NCBI GenBank assembly: GCA_002346545.1
Contig: DEAA01000051.1
Location: 1 to 42,230, forward strand
Source of the DNA: Acidobacteria bacterium UBA2994
Lineage (GTDB): Bacteria; Acidobacteriota; Vicinamibacteria; Vicinamibacterales; UBA8438
Length of the DNA stretch: 42,230 nt
Reading direction: 5' to 3'
Shown: piece by piece, positions 23,254-30,837 of the stretch
Position numbering within the stretch: the stretch's first letter is position 1
Layout of the letters: the number at the start of each line of letters is the position of its first letter
Notes under the pieces: model-generated
The model's database searches: none
Told to the model about the DNA's origin: nothing
Seen by the model: the letters and a program-made list of their open reading frames with translations, nothing else
Program-made: the position numbers and the translations under genes

Positions 23254-24264
23254 ATGTCCTTGTCGTCGCGTGCGGAGTATCGCTGGCTGCTGGCCCTCTT
23301 CGTCTCGGTGGTCGGTGTTCCCATGGCGGTGGCGCAGGAGGCGTCCTACCCGGGGTTCGTGATGGGCAACAGCTCGCCGCTGTCGGCCCTTATCGGAACC
23401 CCGGGACGCTGGGCGACGTCGTCCGATACCGGGTGGGATCTCACTTGGCGGCTCTCCAGTCATGCCTACGGTGAGTCCAACGACCGGGAGACGCTTTTGC
23501 TCGACGGCGAGACCCACACAGTCTTCGCCCGGTGGCGCGGACGTCTCAGCGGACGCTTGAGCATCGGCGTCGAGGTGCCGTGGGTCACGCACAGCGGCGG
23601 CTTTCTCGACCCGCTCATCGATGGGTGGCACGACTTCTTCAACCTGCGGGAGAGCATCCGACCCGACATGCCGCAGGGCCAGCTGCACTACGTCTACGTG
23701 GTCGAGGATATGGACCGGCTGAGCTTCGGCGAGCCCACGTCGGCCCTGGGCGACGTGGGGGTCCAGGCGGGCCTGAGACTAGTCGACGGCAGCGGTGATG
23801 GGCTCGGGCGGTGGTCCTGGACGCTCGTGTTGTCGGTGGACGTTCCGACCGGCCGGCTCTCGACCCTCACTGGCAACGAGGAGTTCGACTACGGTCTTGG
23901 TCTCAGGACCGGGTCTCCGGCCCGGTCGACCAGCCGACTGCGTTGGTGGCTCGATGCCGGCGTCGTGGTCCCGGGCGACGTTGCCATCGATGGGCTCAGC
24001 ACCGTGTCGACTGTGCCCTACCTCGATGTGGCCTTTAGCTGGCGCGTGGCCGACTCGTTCGAGTTACTCGCCGATGTGGCGGGCAGCGGTCCACTCTATC
24101 GGGGGAAGCTGCGGATGCTGGCGGACGGACCCGTGCAGCTCGGCGCCGGATTCCTGTGGAAGCTGTCCGACCGCTACAGCCTCAGGATGGGCGTGCTCGA
24201 AGACCTGCGTCCGGATACCGCCGAGGATTTCTCCGCCGAGTTTGCCCTGGTCATCGCCCGATGA
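23254..24264 (+). CDS. DUF3187 family outer-membrane protein
   Basis: A signal peptide (RWLLALFVSVVGVPMAVAQ) is followed by about 310 residues of alternating strands, ending with EFALVIAR, as in beta-barrel proteins. The segment EVPWVTHSGGFLDPLIDGWH then DFF is the hallmark of DUF3187 proteins, a poorly known family of probable outer-membrane proteins. The start is taken as ATG 23254; a TTG three codons upstream is less likely. It is divergent from the exported cupin and convergent with the APC permease, four bases apart. Function is unknown; transport or surface adhesion is possible. Confidence 0.82.
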   Translation: MSLSSRAEYRWLLALFVSVVGVPMAVAQEASYPGFVMGNSSPLSALIGTPGRWATSSDTGWDLTWRLSSHAYGESNDRETLLLDGETHTVFARWRGRLSGRLSIGVEVPWVTHSGGFLDPLIDGWHDFFNLRESIRPDMPQGQLHYVYVVEDMDRLSFGEPTSALGDVGVQAGLRLVDGSGDGLGRWSWTLVLSVDVPTGRLSTLTGNEEFDYGLGLRTGSPARSTSRLRWWLDAGVVVPGDVAIDGLSTVSTVPYLDVAFSWRVADSFELLADVAGSGPLYRGKLRMLADGPVQLGAGFLWKLSDRYSLRMGVLEDLRPDTAEDFSAEFALVIAR

Positions 24265-24268
24265 TGCC

Positions 24269-25675
24269 CTAGCGCCGCAGAATCAGGCGGTCGAGTTCGT
24301 CCGAGGTCACCTCCCGGTAGCTGGCGGCCCGGACCAGGAAGAACAGCAGCCCGAGTGCCAGCCAGGCGGCTAGCGCGGCCCAGGAGGGCGCGCCCATGAA
24401 CCCCGGCATCGCCGGCACTGTCAGCAGCAGTACGAATCCAACCGAGAGCAGCAGGCCGGCCCACGCCCAGCCACGGTCTGCCTGGGTCACACTGGACGCC
24501 CCGTCCCGGAGACGGGCCGCGGCCAGGCACGTATAGCCGTAGCCGAAGGCCGTACCCAGCGCCGCCATGTCCACCACCCAGACGATCACCTCGCGTCCGA
24601 ACCAGGGGGCGACCAGTGACACCGTCCCTACGAACAACACGGCGTTGACCGGAGTGTGATGGGTCGGGTGGATCTGGGCGAACCAGAGTGGGAGAAGCCT
24701 GGCGCGCGCCATGCCGAACAGCAGCCGGCTCGACGCCATGAAGAACCCGTTGATTCCGGTGAACACCGCCATCGTGACAGACAATGCCAGGATGGCCAGC
24801 CCTGGAGTGCCCAGGCTTGTCCGCACGGCGTCTCCCGTCGCCCAGAGCGGAGCGCTGCTCACGAGCGTCTGCCACGGTGACACGCTGGCGGTGGCCAGGA
24901 TCATCAGGGCGTACATCACTGCTCCGGCGCCGATCGACCAGGCCATCAGCCGGAATCCTTGCCTCGGGGCAAAGTCGAACTCCTCAGCCGCCTGGGGCAA
25001 CGTGTCGAAGCCGACATAAAGGAACGGGGCGATGGCCAGCATCGCGAGCACTCCGGCGAGCGGAGCCCGCTCTAGTGAGAAGACCGGCGTTAGGTTGTCG
25101 ACCGACGCTGTCGCCGACAACGGTGTGCCTATGCCGATCAGTAGCACCGCTCCCACGAGTACGGCCGTCAGCCCGACCTGGAGTCGTCCGACGTCGTGCG
25201 CCCCTCGCGTCTGGAGAAACGCGATGCCACCGATTGCCGCGCTGGCGAGCAGCACCTCGCCCGCGAATACGTCGAAGCCGGCCACGGTGTACAGGTACCC
25301 GCGCGCGAAGAGCTGCGGAGCCACGAACTTACCCAGCATACCGAGCGCGGTGGCATTGAGTGGGACGATGCTCAGATACCCGAGTGCTAGGAACCAGCCA
25401 CAGAGATAAGCGTGATAGCGCCCGGCCGTCTGATAGGCGTAGGCGAATTCGGCGCCGGCTACGGGGAAGTTACGGACCATCACCCCGTAGCTTCGGGTGA
25501 TGACGAGCATCGCGAGGCCACCCAGTCCGACGCCCAGCATCGCACCGAGGGGTCCGGCGTCTGAGAGAAAATCGCCGGGCAGCACGAAGCAGCCGAACCC
25601 GATAATGCACCCGAGCGCGAGCGCGCCGACCTCGAGCGGCTTGAGGACGCGGCTCAACTCGGGGCGGGTGGTCAT
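24269..25675 (-). CDS. APC-superfamily amino-acid/amine permease
   Basis: The 468-residue protein has about 12 hydrophobic helices and opens with the APC TM1 signature (VGALALGCIIGFGCFVLPG), in which the broken helix GxxxGxG binds the substrate's carboxyl and amino groups. VAGAEFAYAYQTAGRYHAY and LYVGFDTLPQAAEEF correspond to the conserved TM3 and TM6 regions. It should be a proton- or sodium-coupled inner-membrane importer, or exchanger, of an amino acid or amine. The ATG at 25675 is chosen over one eight codons upstream because the family begins near here. It is the last gene of the run containing xsc, 31 bases behind it, so taurine or a related amine is a reasonable but unproven substrate. 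Confidence 0.87.
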   Translation of the reverse strand: MTTRPELSRVLKPLEVGALALGCIIGFGCFVLPGDFLSDAGPLGAMLGVGLGGLAMLVITRSYGVMVRNFPVAGAEFAYAYQTAGRYHAYLCGWFLALGYLSIVPLNATALGMLGKFVAPQLFARGYLYTVAGFDVFAGEVLLASAAIGGIAFLQTRGAHDVGRLQVGLTAVLVGAVLLIGIGTPLSATASVDNLTPVFSLERAPLAGVLAMLAIAPFLYVGFDTLPQAAEEFDFAPRQGFRLMAWSIGAGAVMYALMILATASVSPWQTLVSSAPLWATGDAVRTSLGTPGLAILALSVTMAVFTGINGFFMASSRLLFGMARARLLPLWFAQIHPTHHTPVNAVLFVGTVSLVAPWFGREVIVWVVDMAALGTAFGYGYTCLAAARLRDGASSVTQADRGWAWAGLLLSVGFVLLLTVPAMPGFMGAPSWAALAAWLALGLLFFLVRAASYREVTSDELDRLILRR

Positions 25676-25706
25676 AGGCCTGGACCGCGCGACGAGCACC
25701 TGGCTC

Positions 25707-27416
25707 TCATCCGCTCAACGCACGGTACTTCTCTAGCAGCCTGGTTGGCTTCGGCTTGAATGCATCGCGACGGAACGGCGCCGCAAGCGTCTGACTCAGT
25801 CGCAAGGTGAGCACCGTGGGGCGGTTCGACGCGATGGCGGCCCGCAGCGCGTCTCCAACCTGATCCAGATGTTCCACCCGAACGCCATCGGCGCCCATGG
25901 CTCGGGCGACGGCGGAGAAGTCGGGGTTCTCGAGGTTGGTGGCCACTTCGCGTCCATCGAAGAAGTCCAGCTGGTTCCGCTTCTCGGCGCCCCACTGCTG
26001 ATTGTCGAAGACGACTGCGACGACCGGTATCCGTTCTCGAACACACGTCATCGTCTCGGCAAGGCTCATACCCCAGGCGCCCTCACCGACATAGGCGACA
26101 GCCGGCCGGTCGGGCGCGGCCACTTTGGCCCCGATGGCGGCTGGGAAGGCGTAGCCGCAGTTGCCCCAGCTCATAGCGGCCAGGAAGCTGGGGGCGTGGT
26201 CGAATGTCAGATAGCTGTTGGCCGTGGAACAAACGTTGCCGATGTCGGTCGAGACCATCGCGTCGGCCGGCATCGCCTTCTGTAGTTCGCTCAGCGCCGC
26301 TCGCGGGTCGATCCGGCCCCCTTCGGATGGGCCGGTCTCGGCGGCGAGCTCGGCCGCCCAGCCCCCTTTCGTGGCTGCGAGCCGGGCCAGTCGGTCGTCG
26401 TCGGGGCGCGGTGCATCCGCCTGATTAAGTCGGGTGAGCAGCGCCTCGGCGGCGAGCCCGGCGTCGGCCCGGATGCCCAGCGCGATCGGCTTGACCAGGC
26501 CCAGCACACGGGGATCGGCGTCGACCTGAATGACCTGGGCCTCGCCGGTCCAGTAGTCGATGCCGTGCTGGGGCAGCGTCCCGAAGGGGCCGAGTCGGCT
26601 GCCGAGAGCCAGCACCACATCGGCCTCGGCCAGACATTGCATGGCCGCCTTCGAGCCTTGATAGCCGAGCGGTCCGCAGGCGAGCGGATGACTGGCCGGG
26701 AACGCGTCGTTGTGCAGGTAGCTGGTGACGACCGGACACCCGAGGCGCTCAGCCAGCCGGCGAGTCGCCTCGATGCCGTCGCCCATCACCAGACCGCCGC
26801 CAGCGATGATCACGGGGCGCGTACTACCGGCCAGCAACTCCGCTGCGCGGTCGAGCGAGGCCGCCCCGCCGGCGCTTCGCTCGATCGGCTGGGGTGAGGG
26901 GATCGTCGTTTCGAGCTCGCCGTAGAAATAGTCCCGTGGGATGTTCACCTGCACCGGGCCACGTTCGTCGAGCGCGATCGTCATCGCCCGATGGGTCAGC
27001 TCGGCAATCCGCGTCGGGCTGTTCACATGCACCTGATACCGCGTGATCTTCGAGAAGATCGGCATCTGGTCTGTTTCCTGAAAGCCACCCAGTCCTGCCG
27101 TCGTGCTGCCAGCCTCTGGTGTGATGGCCACGACGGGGGAATGGGCCCAGTAGGCGGCGGCGATTGCCGTTACGAAGTTGGTAACGCCCGGACCGTTCTG
27201 CGCGATGCAGACGCCGTGGCGGTTGGTGATCCGGGAGTAGCCATCGGCCATGTGGGCGGCGTTCTGCTCGTGGGCCACCGACACGAGCCGGATTCCGGCT
27301 AGTGGAAACAGATCCATCGCGTCCATGTAGGCGGATCCGGCGATACCGAACGCAGTGTTCACGCCGTGGGCGACAAGGGTTTCGACGAAGGCTTCGCTCG
27401 ACGTCATGCGGGTCAT
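25707..27416 (-). CDS. xsc: Sulfoacetaldehyde acetyltransferase-like ThDP enzyme
   Basis: Xsc converts sulfoacetaldehyde and phosphate to acetyl phosphate and sulfite, the key step of taurine and isethionate use. The 569-residue sequence follows Xsc over its whole length: HGVNTAFGIAGSAYMDAMDL, AHEQNAAHMADGYSRIT, IAQNGPGVTNFVTAIAAAYW, GGFQETDQMPIFSKITRYQ, LGYQGSKAAMQCL, and WGAEKRNQLDFFDGREVATN. These are more Xsc-like than acetolactate synthase. The ThDP/magnesium motif, normally GDGAWG, reads GEGAWG here: the Asp that holds the metal is a Glu, which could lower or alter activity. Its start overlaps the DUF885 stop (ATGA). No phosphate acetyltransferase gene, the usual partner, is in the window. 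Confidence 0.85.
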   Translation of the reverse strand: MTRMTSSEAFVETLVAHGVNTAFGIAGSAYMDAMDLFPLAGIRLVSVAHEQNAAHMADGYSRITNRHGVCIAQNGPGVTNFVTAIAAAYWAHSPVVAITPEAGSTTAGLGGFQETDQMPIFSKITRYQVHVNSPTRIAELTHRAMTIALDERGPVQVNIPRDYFYGELETTIPSPQPIERSAGGAASLDRAAELLAGSTRPVIIAGGGLVMGDGIEATRRLAERLGCPVVTSYLHNDAFPASHPLACGPLGYQGSKAAMQCLAEADVVLALGSRLGPFGTLPQHGIDYWTGEAQVIQVDADPRVLGLVKPIALGIRADAGLAAEALLTRLNQADAPRPDDDRLARLAATKGGWAAELAAETGPSEGGRIDPRAALSELQKAMPADAMVSTDIGNVCSTANSYLTFDHAPSFLAAMSWGNCGYAFPAAIGAKVAAPDRPAVAYVGEGAWGMSLAETMTCVRERIPVVAVVFDNQQWGAEKRNQLDFFDGREVATNLENPDFSAVARAMGADGVRVEHLDQVGDALRAAIASNRPTVLTLRLSQTLAAPFRRDAFKPKPTRLLEKYRALSG

Positions 27417-28714
27417 CGGTTGTCCTCTCGCAAGCCGGACGGGAGTCGCGGCGAGGCTAGAAGCTCCGCGAACGTCTCCCAGTGGCCGCCCGGGGTCCCG
27501 GCGCTCTGACGTTCCACGTAGTCGGCGACCAGGTCCTTTCCCAGGTTGTAGTTAATGACGTAGCTCCGGTACTTGTCGAAGAAGCGTGTCCGCTGTTCGG
27601 CCCGTTCCGGCGCCATCATGGCGTAGCGGCTGAGCCAGTCGGCCGCGGCCGCTCGGTCGATTTCGTCATTCAGGTAACGGCGCGCCGCTTCGTTGCCGGC
27701 GTAGTCGAGTTGGGCTACCAGCGCCTGGACTCCGTAGTACTCTTCGACCCGCGAGACATCCAGGCCGGCTGCTGGGAACAGCACGTCTTGCTCGAACGCC
27801 AGACGCTCGGTCTCGCTGAACGCCACATCGATGCCGTAGTTGGCGGTGCCTTCGGCGATTAGCGACTGCGGGGAGAACAGGGCATAGACCGAGAACTCGG
27901 GCCATCCGCGCTCTCTCACCAGATGTCGCTCGAGCAGCACGTTGTAGACGTGGTGTCCGGGGTAGCCTTCGTGACACGCCAGGTCGATGGCGCGGTCGAT
28001 GTAGATCGGCAGGTCGGTGTTGACCTGGATCAGACTCCGGAACCCGCCCTGATACCAGTTGTAGCCGCTCCAGGACTTGTCGGTGACGTACTCGACGGTG
28101 AAGCTCTCCTCCTCGGGAAGCTCGATATGCTCAAGCGTCCTGCGCCGGCACTCGGCGATGGCCGCTTCAAACACGTTATCCAGTCGGTCGAGAGGAATCG
28201 CGAATTCGCGTCGAAATAGCTGGTAGCGGTCGAAGACGGTCCCGTTCCCAGGCAGCGCGCGGTCGAGGGAGGCCAGCGCTTCCTCGAAGTACGCCTCAGA
28301 GTGTGTGGGTGCCACTGCGTCGTAGAGCGCGCGCGACTCGTCGTCGAAGGCCAGCGCCTGGCCGTTCAGGATGCGGACGCGAGACTGGAGTGAGATCAGC
28401 TGGCGCCGCAGATACTGGTGGCGGAGCCGTGTGAGCTGGTCCGCGTCGGCGGGCGGCTCGACCTCGCGGAGGGCGCCGATCAGCGCGCCGGCCCCCTCCT
28501 CGATCTGGCTGAGGTCCCATCCCTTGGACGTCTCGCGCCACTCTTCGGGGCCGTAGTACGCGTCCACGTAGTCGGCGTCGTGCTGCCCCATGGCCAGCAC
28601 GAGCTTCACGTAGCGTTCAGCCAGTTCGTTCATTTGCGCTCCGGTTTGCGCCTGTCCCAGACTCACACTGACGCCAGTTAGCACTATTGCCACCGCCGTT
28701 CCGACTCTCTTCAT
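27413..28714 (-). CDS. DUF885 family metallopeptidase, exported
   Basis: The 433-residue protein starts with a signal peptide (VGTAVAIVLTGVSVSLGQA) and has the DUF885 metal-binding motif HEGYPGHH (His248, Glu249, His254/255), followed by the EGTANYG segment that supplies the further ligand. DUF885 proteins are predicted zinc peptidases of the gluzincin type; members occur in the periplasm. The start at 28714 has GGAAAGG immediately upstream; an earlier in-frame start would have a poorer signal. It is coupled to xsc by ATGA, so it may release an amino compound from a peptide or amide that the neighbouring permease and xsc then use. That role is speculative. Confidence 0.85.
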   Translation of the reverse strand: MKRVGTAVAIVLTGVSVSLGQAQTGAQMNELAERYVKLVLAMGQHDADYVDAYYGPEEWRETSKGWDLSQIEEGAGALIGALREVEPPADADQLTRLRHQYLRRQLISLQSRVRILNGQALAFDDESRALYDAVAPTHSEAYFEEALASLDRALPGNGTVFDRYQLFRREFAIPLDRLDNVFEAAIAECRRRTLEHIELPEEESFTVEYVTDKSWSGYNWYQGGFRSLIQVNTDLPIYIDRAIDLACHEGYPGHHVYNVLLERHLVRERGWPEFSVYALFSPQSLIAEGTANYGIDVAFSETERLAFEQDVLFPAAGLDVSRVEEYYGVQALVAQLDYAGNEAARRYLNDEIDRAAAADWLSRYAMMAPERAEQRTRFFDKYRSYVINYNLGKDLVADYVERQSAGTPGGHWETFAELLASPRLPSGLREDNR

Positions 28715-28769
28715 AGCCTTTCCAAGGCCCATGGCCCAAAGCACGGCGACGGTCACCAGGTCTTAACCC

Positions 28770-29393
28770 TTACCCCCTCGGCCTCTTTACGACCCACGTG
28801 GTCATGCAGCGCTGGCCTTGGACGTTGGTTGTCTTGATCGGGTCCGCCAGGGCTCCGCCCAGTCGCTCGGTCAGGGTCAGCAGCTGCGATTCGTCTACGA
28901 GATAACGGTCTGACCCGTCTGGCAGATGGTAGCGACCGCTACCCAGCGAGACCACCTGGGTCTCGATGCCGATCGACGACGCGAGACGCGCGAAGAACAG
29001 TCCGGCCGGGGCGAGCACCCGCCAGAGCTCGGTCACCATCGCATTGAAGTGGGCGGGGTCTTCGGCGAAGTGGAGCACTGCCGAGCAGACCACCAGATCG
29101 AACGAGGCGTCAGGGAACGAGAGTGACTCCAGCGTCTCGATCCGGAACTGGGTTGGCGGGAGCTCAGGGGCCAGTCGGGCCGCCAGCGCTGCAGTCTTCG
29201 CCACCGCCTCGGGCGAGCGGTCGACGGCCGACACGTCGAACCCGTGTTGTAGCAGGTAGACGAGGTTGCGACCGTGTCCGCAGCCGGCGTCGAGAACCCG
29301 CATGCCCGGTTTGACGTGCTCGCGCAGGAGTTGATCGAACAGATAGATGTCGATCCGGCCGAACTCGTCAGTGAGCTCGCCGGGCGCCGTCAT
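28770..29393 (-). CDS. Class I SAM-dependent methyltransferase
   Basis: The 207-residue cytosolic protein carries the SAM-binding motif I (VLDAGCGHGRNLVYLL), the acidic loop after strand 2 (VSAVDRSPEA), motif with SFDLVVCSAVLHF, and post-motif ELWRVLAPAGLFFARLAS. It belongs to the Methyltransf_11/25 group; its substrate cannot be told from sequence. It overlaps the CrcB start by four bases (ATGA), so it is made together with a fluoride channel, and lies 55 bases upstream of the DUF885 gene. Length is typical for small-molecule methyltransferases. Confidence 0.88.
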   Translation of the reverse strand: MTAPGELTDEFGRIDIYLFDQLLREHVKPGMRVLDAGCGHGRNLVYLLQHGFDVSAVDRSPEAVAKTAALAARLAPELPPTQFRIETLESLSFPDASFDLVVCSAVLHFAEDPAHFNAMVTELWRVLAPAGLFFARLASSIGIETQVVSLGSGRYHLPDGSDRYLVDESQLLTLTERLGGALADPIKTTNVQGQRCMTTWVVKRPRG

Positions 29394-29773
29394 CCCGACA
29401 CCACCGTTTGGGCGACCAGGCGCCCCACCCAGACGGCACCGATCGCCAGCAGTACATTCGCTAGGACATTGGCAGCTGCCGGACCGCCCTCGCCGGCGCG
29501 GAGCAGAGCCAAGGTCTCGTTGCCGAAGGCCGAGAAGGTCGTGAATCCACCCAGAAGTCCGACGACCAGGAAAAGCCGGAGCCCGTCAGAGAGCCCGCCC
29601 CGCGTCTCGGCGAGCGCGGTGACGGCGCCGATGACGGCACACCCCACCACGTTGACGACCAGGGTGCCGTAGGGAACGCGGTCTCCCGCTGCCCCCTGCA
29701 CCAGGCCCGCGAGCAGGAAGCGGGACACGGCACCCAGGAAGCCGCCGAGGCCGACCATCAAAAGCTGTGTCAT
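29390..29773 (-). CDS. crcB: Fluoride channel (CrcB/Fluc)
   Basis: CrcB/Fluc forms dual-topology dimers in the inner membrane that let fluoride out of the cell. The 127-residue protein has four hydrophobic helices and the family motifs: GGFLGAVSRF at the start, Asn41 in TLVVNVVGC, and GGFTTFSAFG with the pore-lining Phe80 and Phe83. The length is normal and one gene copy is enough for a dual-topology channel. No crcB (fluoride) riboswitch is seen in the 200 bases upstream. Downstream it overlaps a methyltransferase gene by four bases and seems to head a run ending in xsc and a permease. Confidence 0.93.
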   Translation of the reverse strand: MTQLLMVGLGGFLGAVSRFLLAGLVQGAAGDRVPYGTLVVNVVGCAVIGAVTALAETRGGLSDGLRLFLVVGLLGGFTTFSAFGNETLALLRAGEGGPAAANVLANVLLAIGAVWVGRLVAQTVVSG

Positions 29774-29993
29774 TTAGGCAGTCGCGGCGGATGCTACCAC
29801 GTGACAGATGATGGGAATCTGGTCCGGGTGACTTGAAGAGGGTCTGGGGGATTGGCTAACCTTTGAGGTCTCCCTTGGTCACCGCAGGCACGGTCGGGTG
29901 CCACCGAGGCCTGGGGTTATCGAGATCATCCGGCCATTCGTGCTTCTAGTGCGTCTAACACGGAGCCGGGAAGCCAGCAGGGGAACAGCCGCC

Positions 29994-30824
29994 GTGGAGC
30001 AGGAAACCACCGTCTCTCAGGACCCGGTGCCAGGCGATTCGCCGGCGGCGCCAGTTCCGCCGGCCGACGCCTCGGCCACCATGATCGAGGCGCACGGCCT
30101 GAGCAAGTACTACGGTCCGTTCGTGGCTGTGCACGATGCGACCTTTTCGATTCCTAAGGGCCAGATCGTGGCCTTCTTGGGACCGAACGGGGCCGGGAAG
30201 ACGACGCTGATGCGGATGCTCACCGGGTTCCTGGCGCCGAGCGCGGGACGCGCGGCCTTAGCGGGGTTCGATGTCCGGGCCGAACGGCTTGAGGCGTCGA
30301 GGCGGCTCGGCTATCTGCCGGAGAGCGGGCCGCTCTATCCGGACATGACCCCGCTCGAGTTGTTGCAGTTTTTTGGCGAAGCCCGCGAGCTTACCCCGTC
30401 CACGCTGAAGCGGCGCATCGATGCGGTGGTGGAGATCTGCGCGCTGGAACTGGTGCTCGAGAAGCCGATCGGCAAGCTGTCGAAGGGGTACAAGCAGCGG
30501 GTCGGGCTGTCGCAGGCGCTGCTCCACGATCCGGAGGTGCTGATCATGGACGAGCCGACTGCCGGTCTCGATCCGAACCAGATCAAGCAATTCCGAGACA
30601 ACATTCAGCGGCTCGGCCGCACCAAGACGCTGCTGATCTCGACGCACATTCTGCAGGAGGTGGAGGCGGTCGCCGATCGGGTGCTGCTGATCAACAACGG
30701 GCGGCTGGTGTTTGACGGCCCGGGGGACGAACTGGCCGAGAACGGTTCGCTCGAGGAACCCTTCTACAGGTTGACGGCTCAGCCTCCGACTGGCGAGCCG
30801 GTCCGGACGAGTGACGCGGGGTGA
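29994..30824 (+). CDS. ABC transporter ATP-binding protein, GldA-like
   Basis: The product has all ABC ATPase motifs: Walker A GPNGAGKTT, signature LSKGYKQRVGLSQALL, Walker B VLIMDEPTAGLD and the switch His in ISTHIL. The LSKGYKQR form is typical of ABC-2 exporters of the GldA/NatA/CcmA group. The GTG at 29994 is favoured by AGGGGA upstream; ATG 30081 (MIEAHGLSKYYG) would remove a Pro/Ala-rich N-terminal extension. It is followed 13 bases on by a fused permease/GldG protein and then a DUF4340 protein, forming one exporter operon. In Bacteroidetes GldA-GldF-GldG supports gliding; elsewhere the substrate is unknown. Confidence 0.9.
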   Translation: MEQETTVSQDPVPGDSPAAPVPPADASATMIEAHGLSKYYGPFVAVHDATFSIPKGQIVAFLGPNGAGKTTLMRMLTGFLAPSAGRAALAGFDVRAERLEASRRLGYLPESGPLYPDMTPLELLQFFGEARELTPSTLKRRIDAVVEICALELVLEKPIGKLSKGYKQRVGLSQALLHDPEVLIMDEPTAGLDPNQIKQFRDNIQRLGRTKTLLISTHILQEVEAVADRVLLINNGRLVFDGPGDELAENGSLEEPFYRLTAQPPTGEPVRTSDAG

Positions 30825-30837
30825 GGGGCGAACGACG

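Noticed and set aside
29774..29993. Fluoride (crcB) riboswitch upstream of the fluoride channel gene
   Set aside because: The conserved GATG-containing core and pseudoknot parts are not seen on the minus strand.
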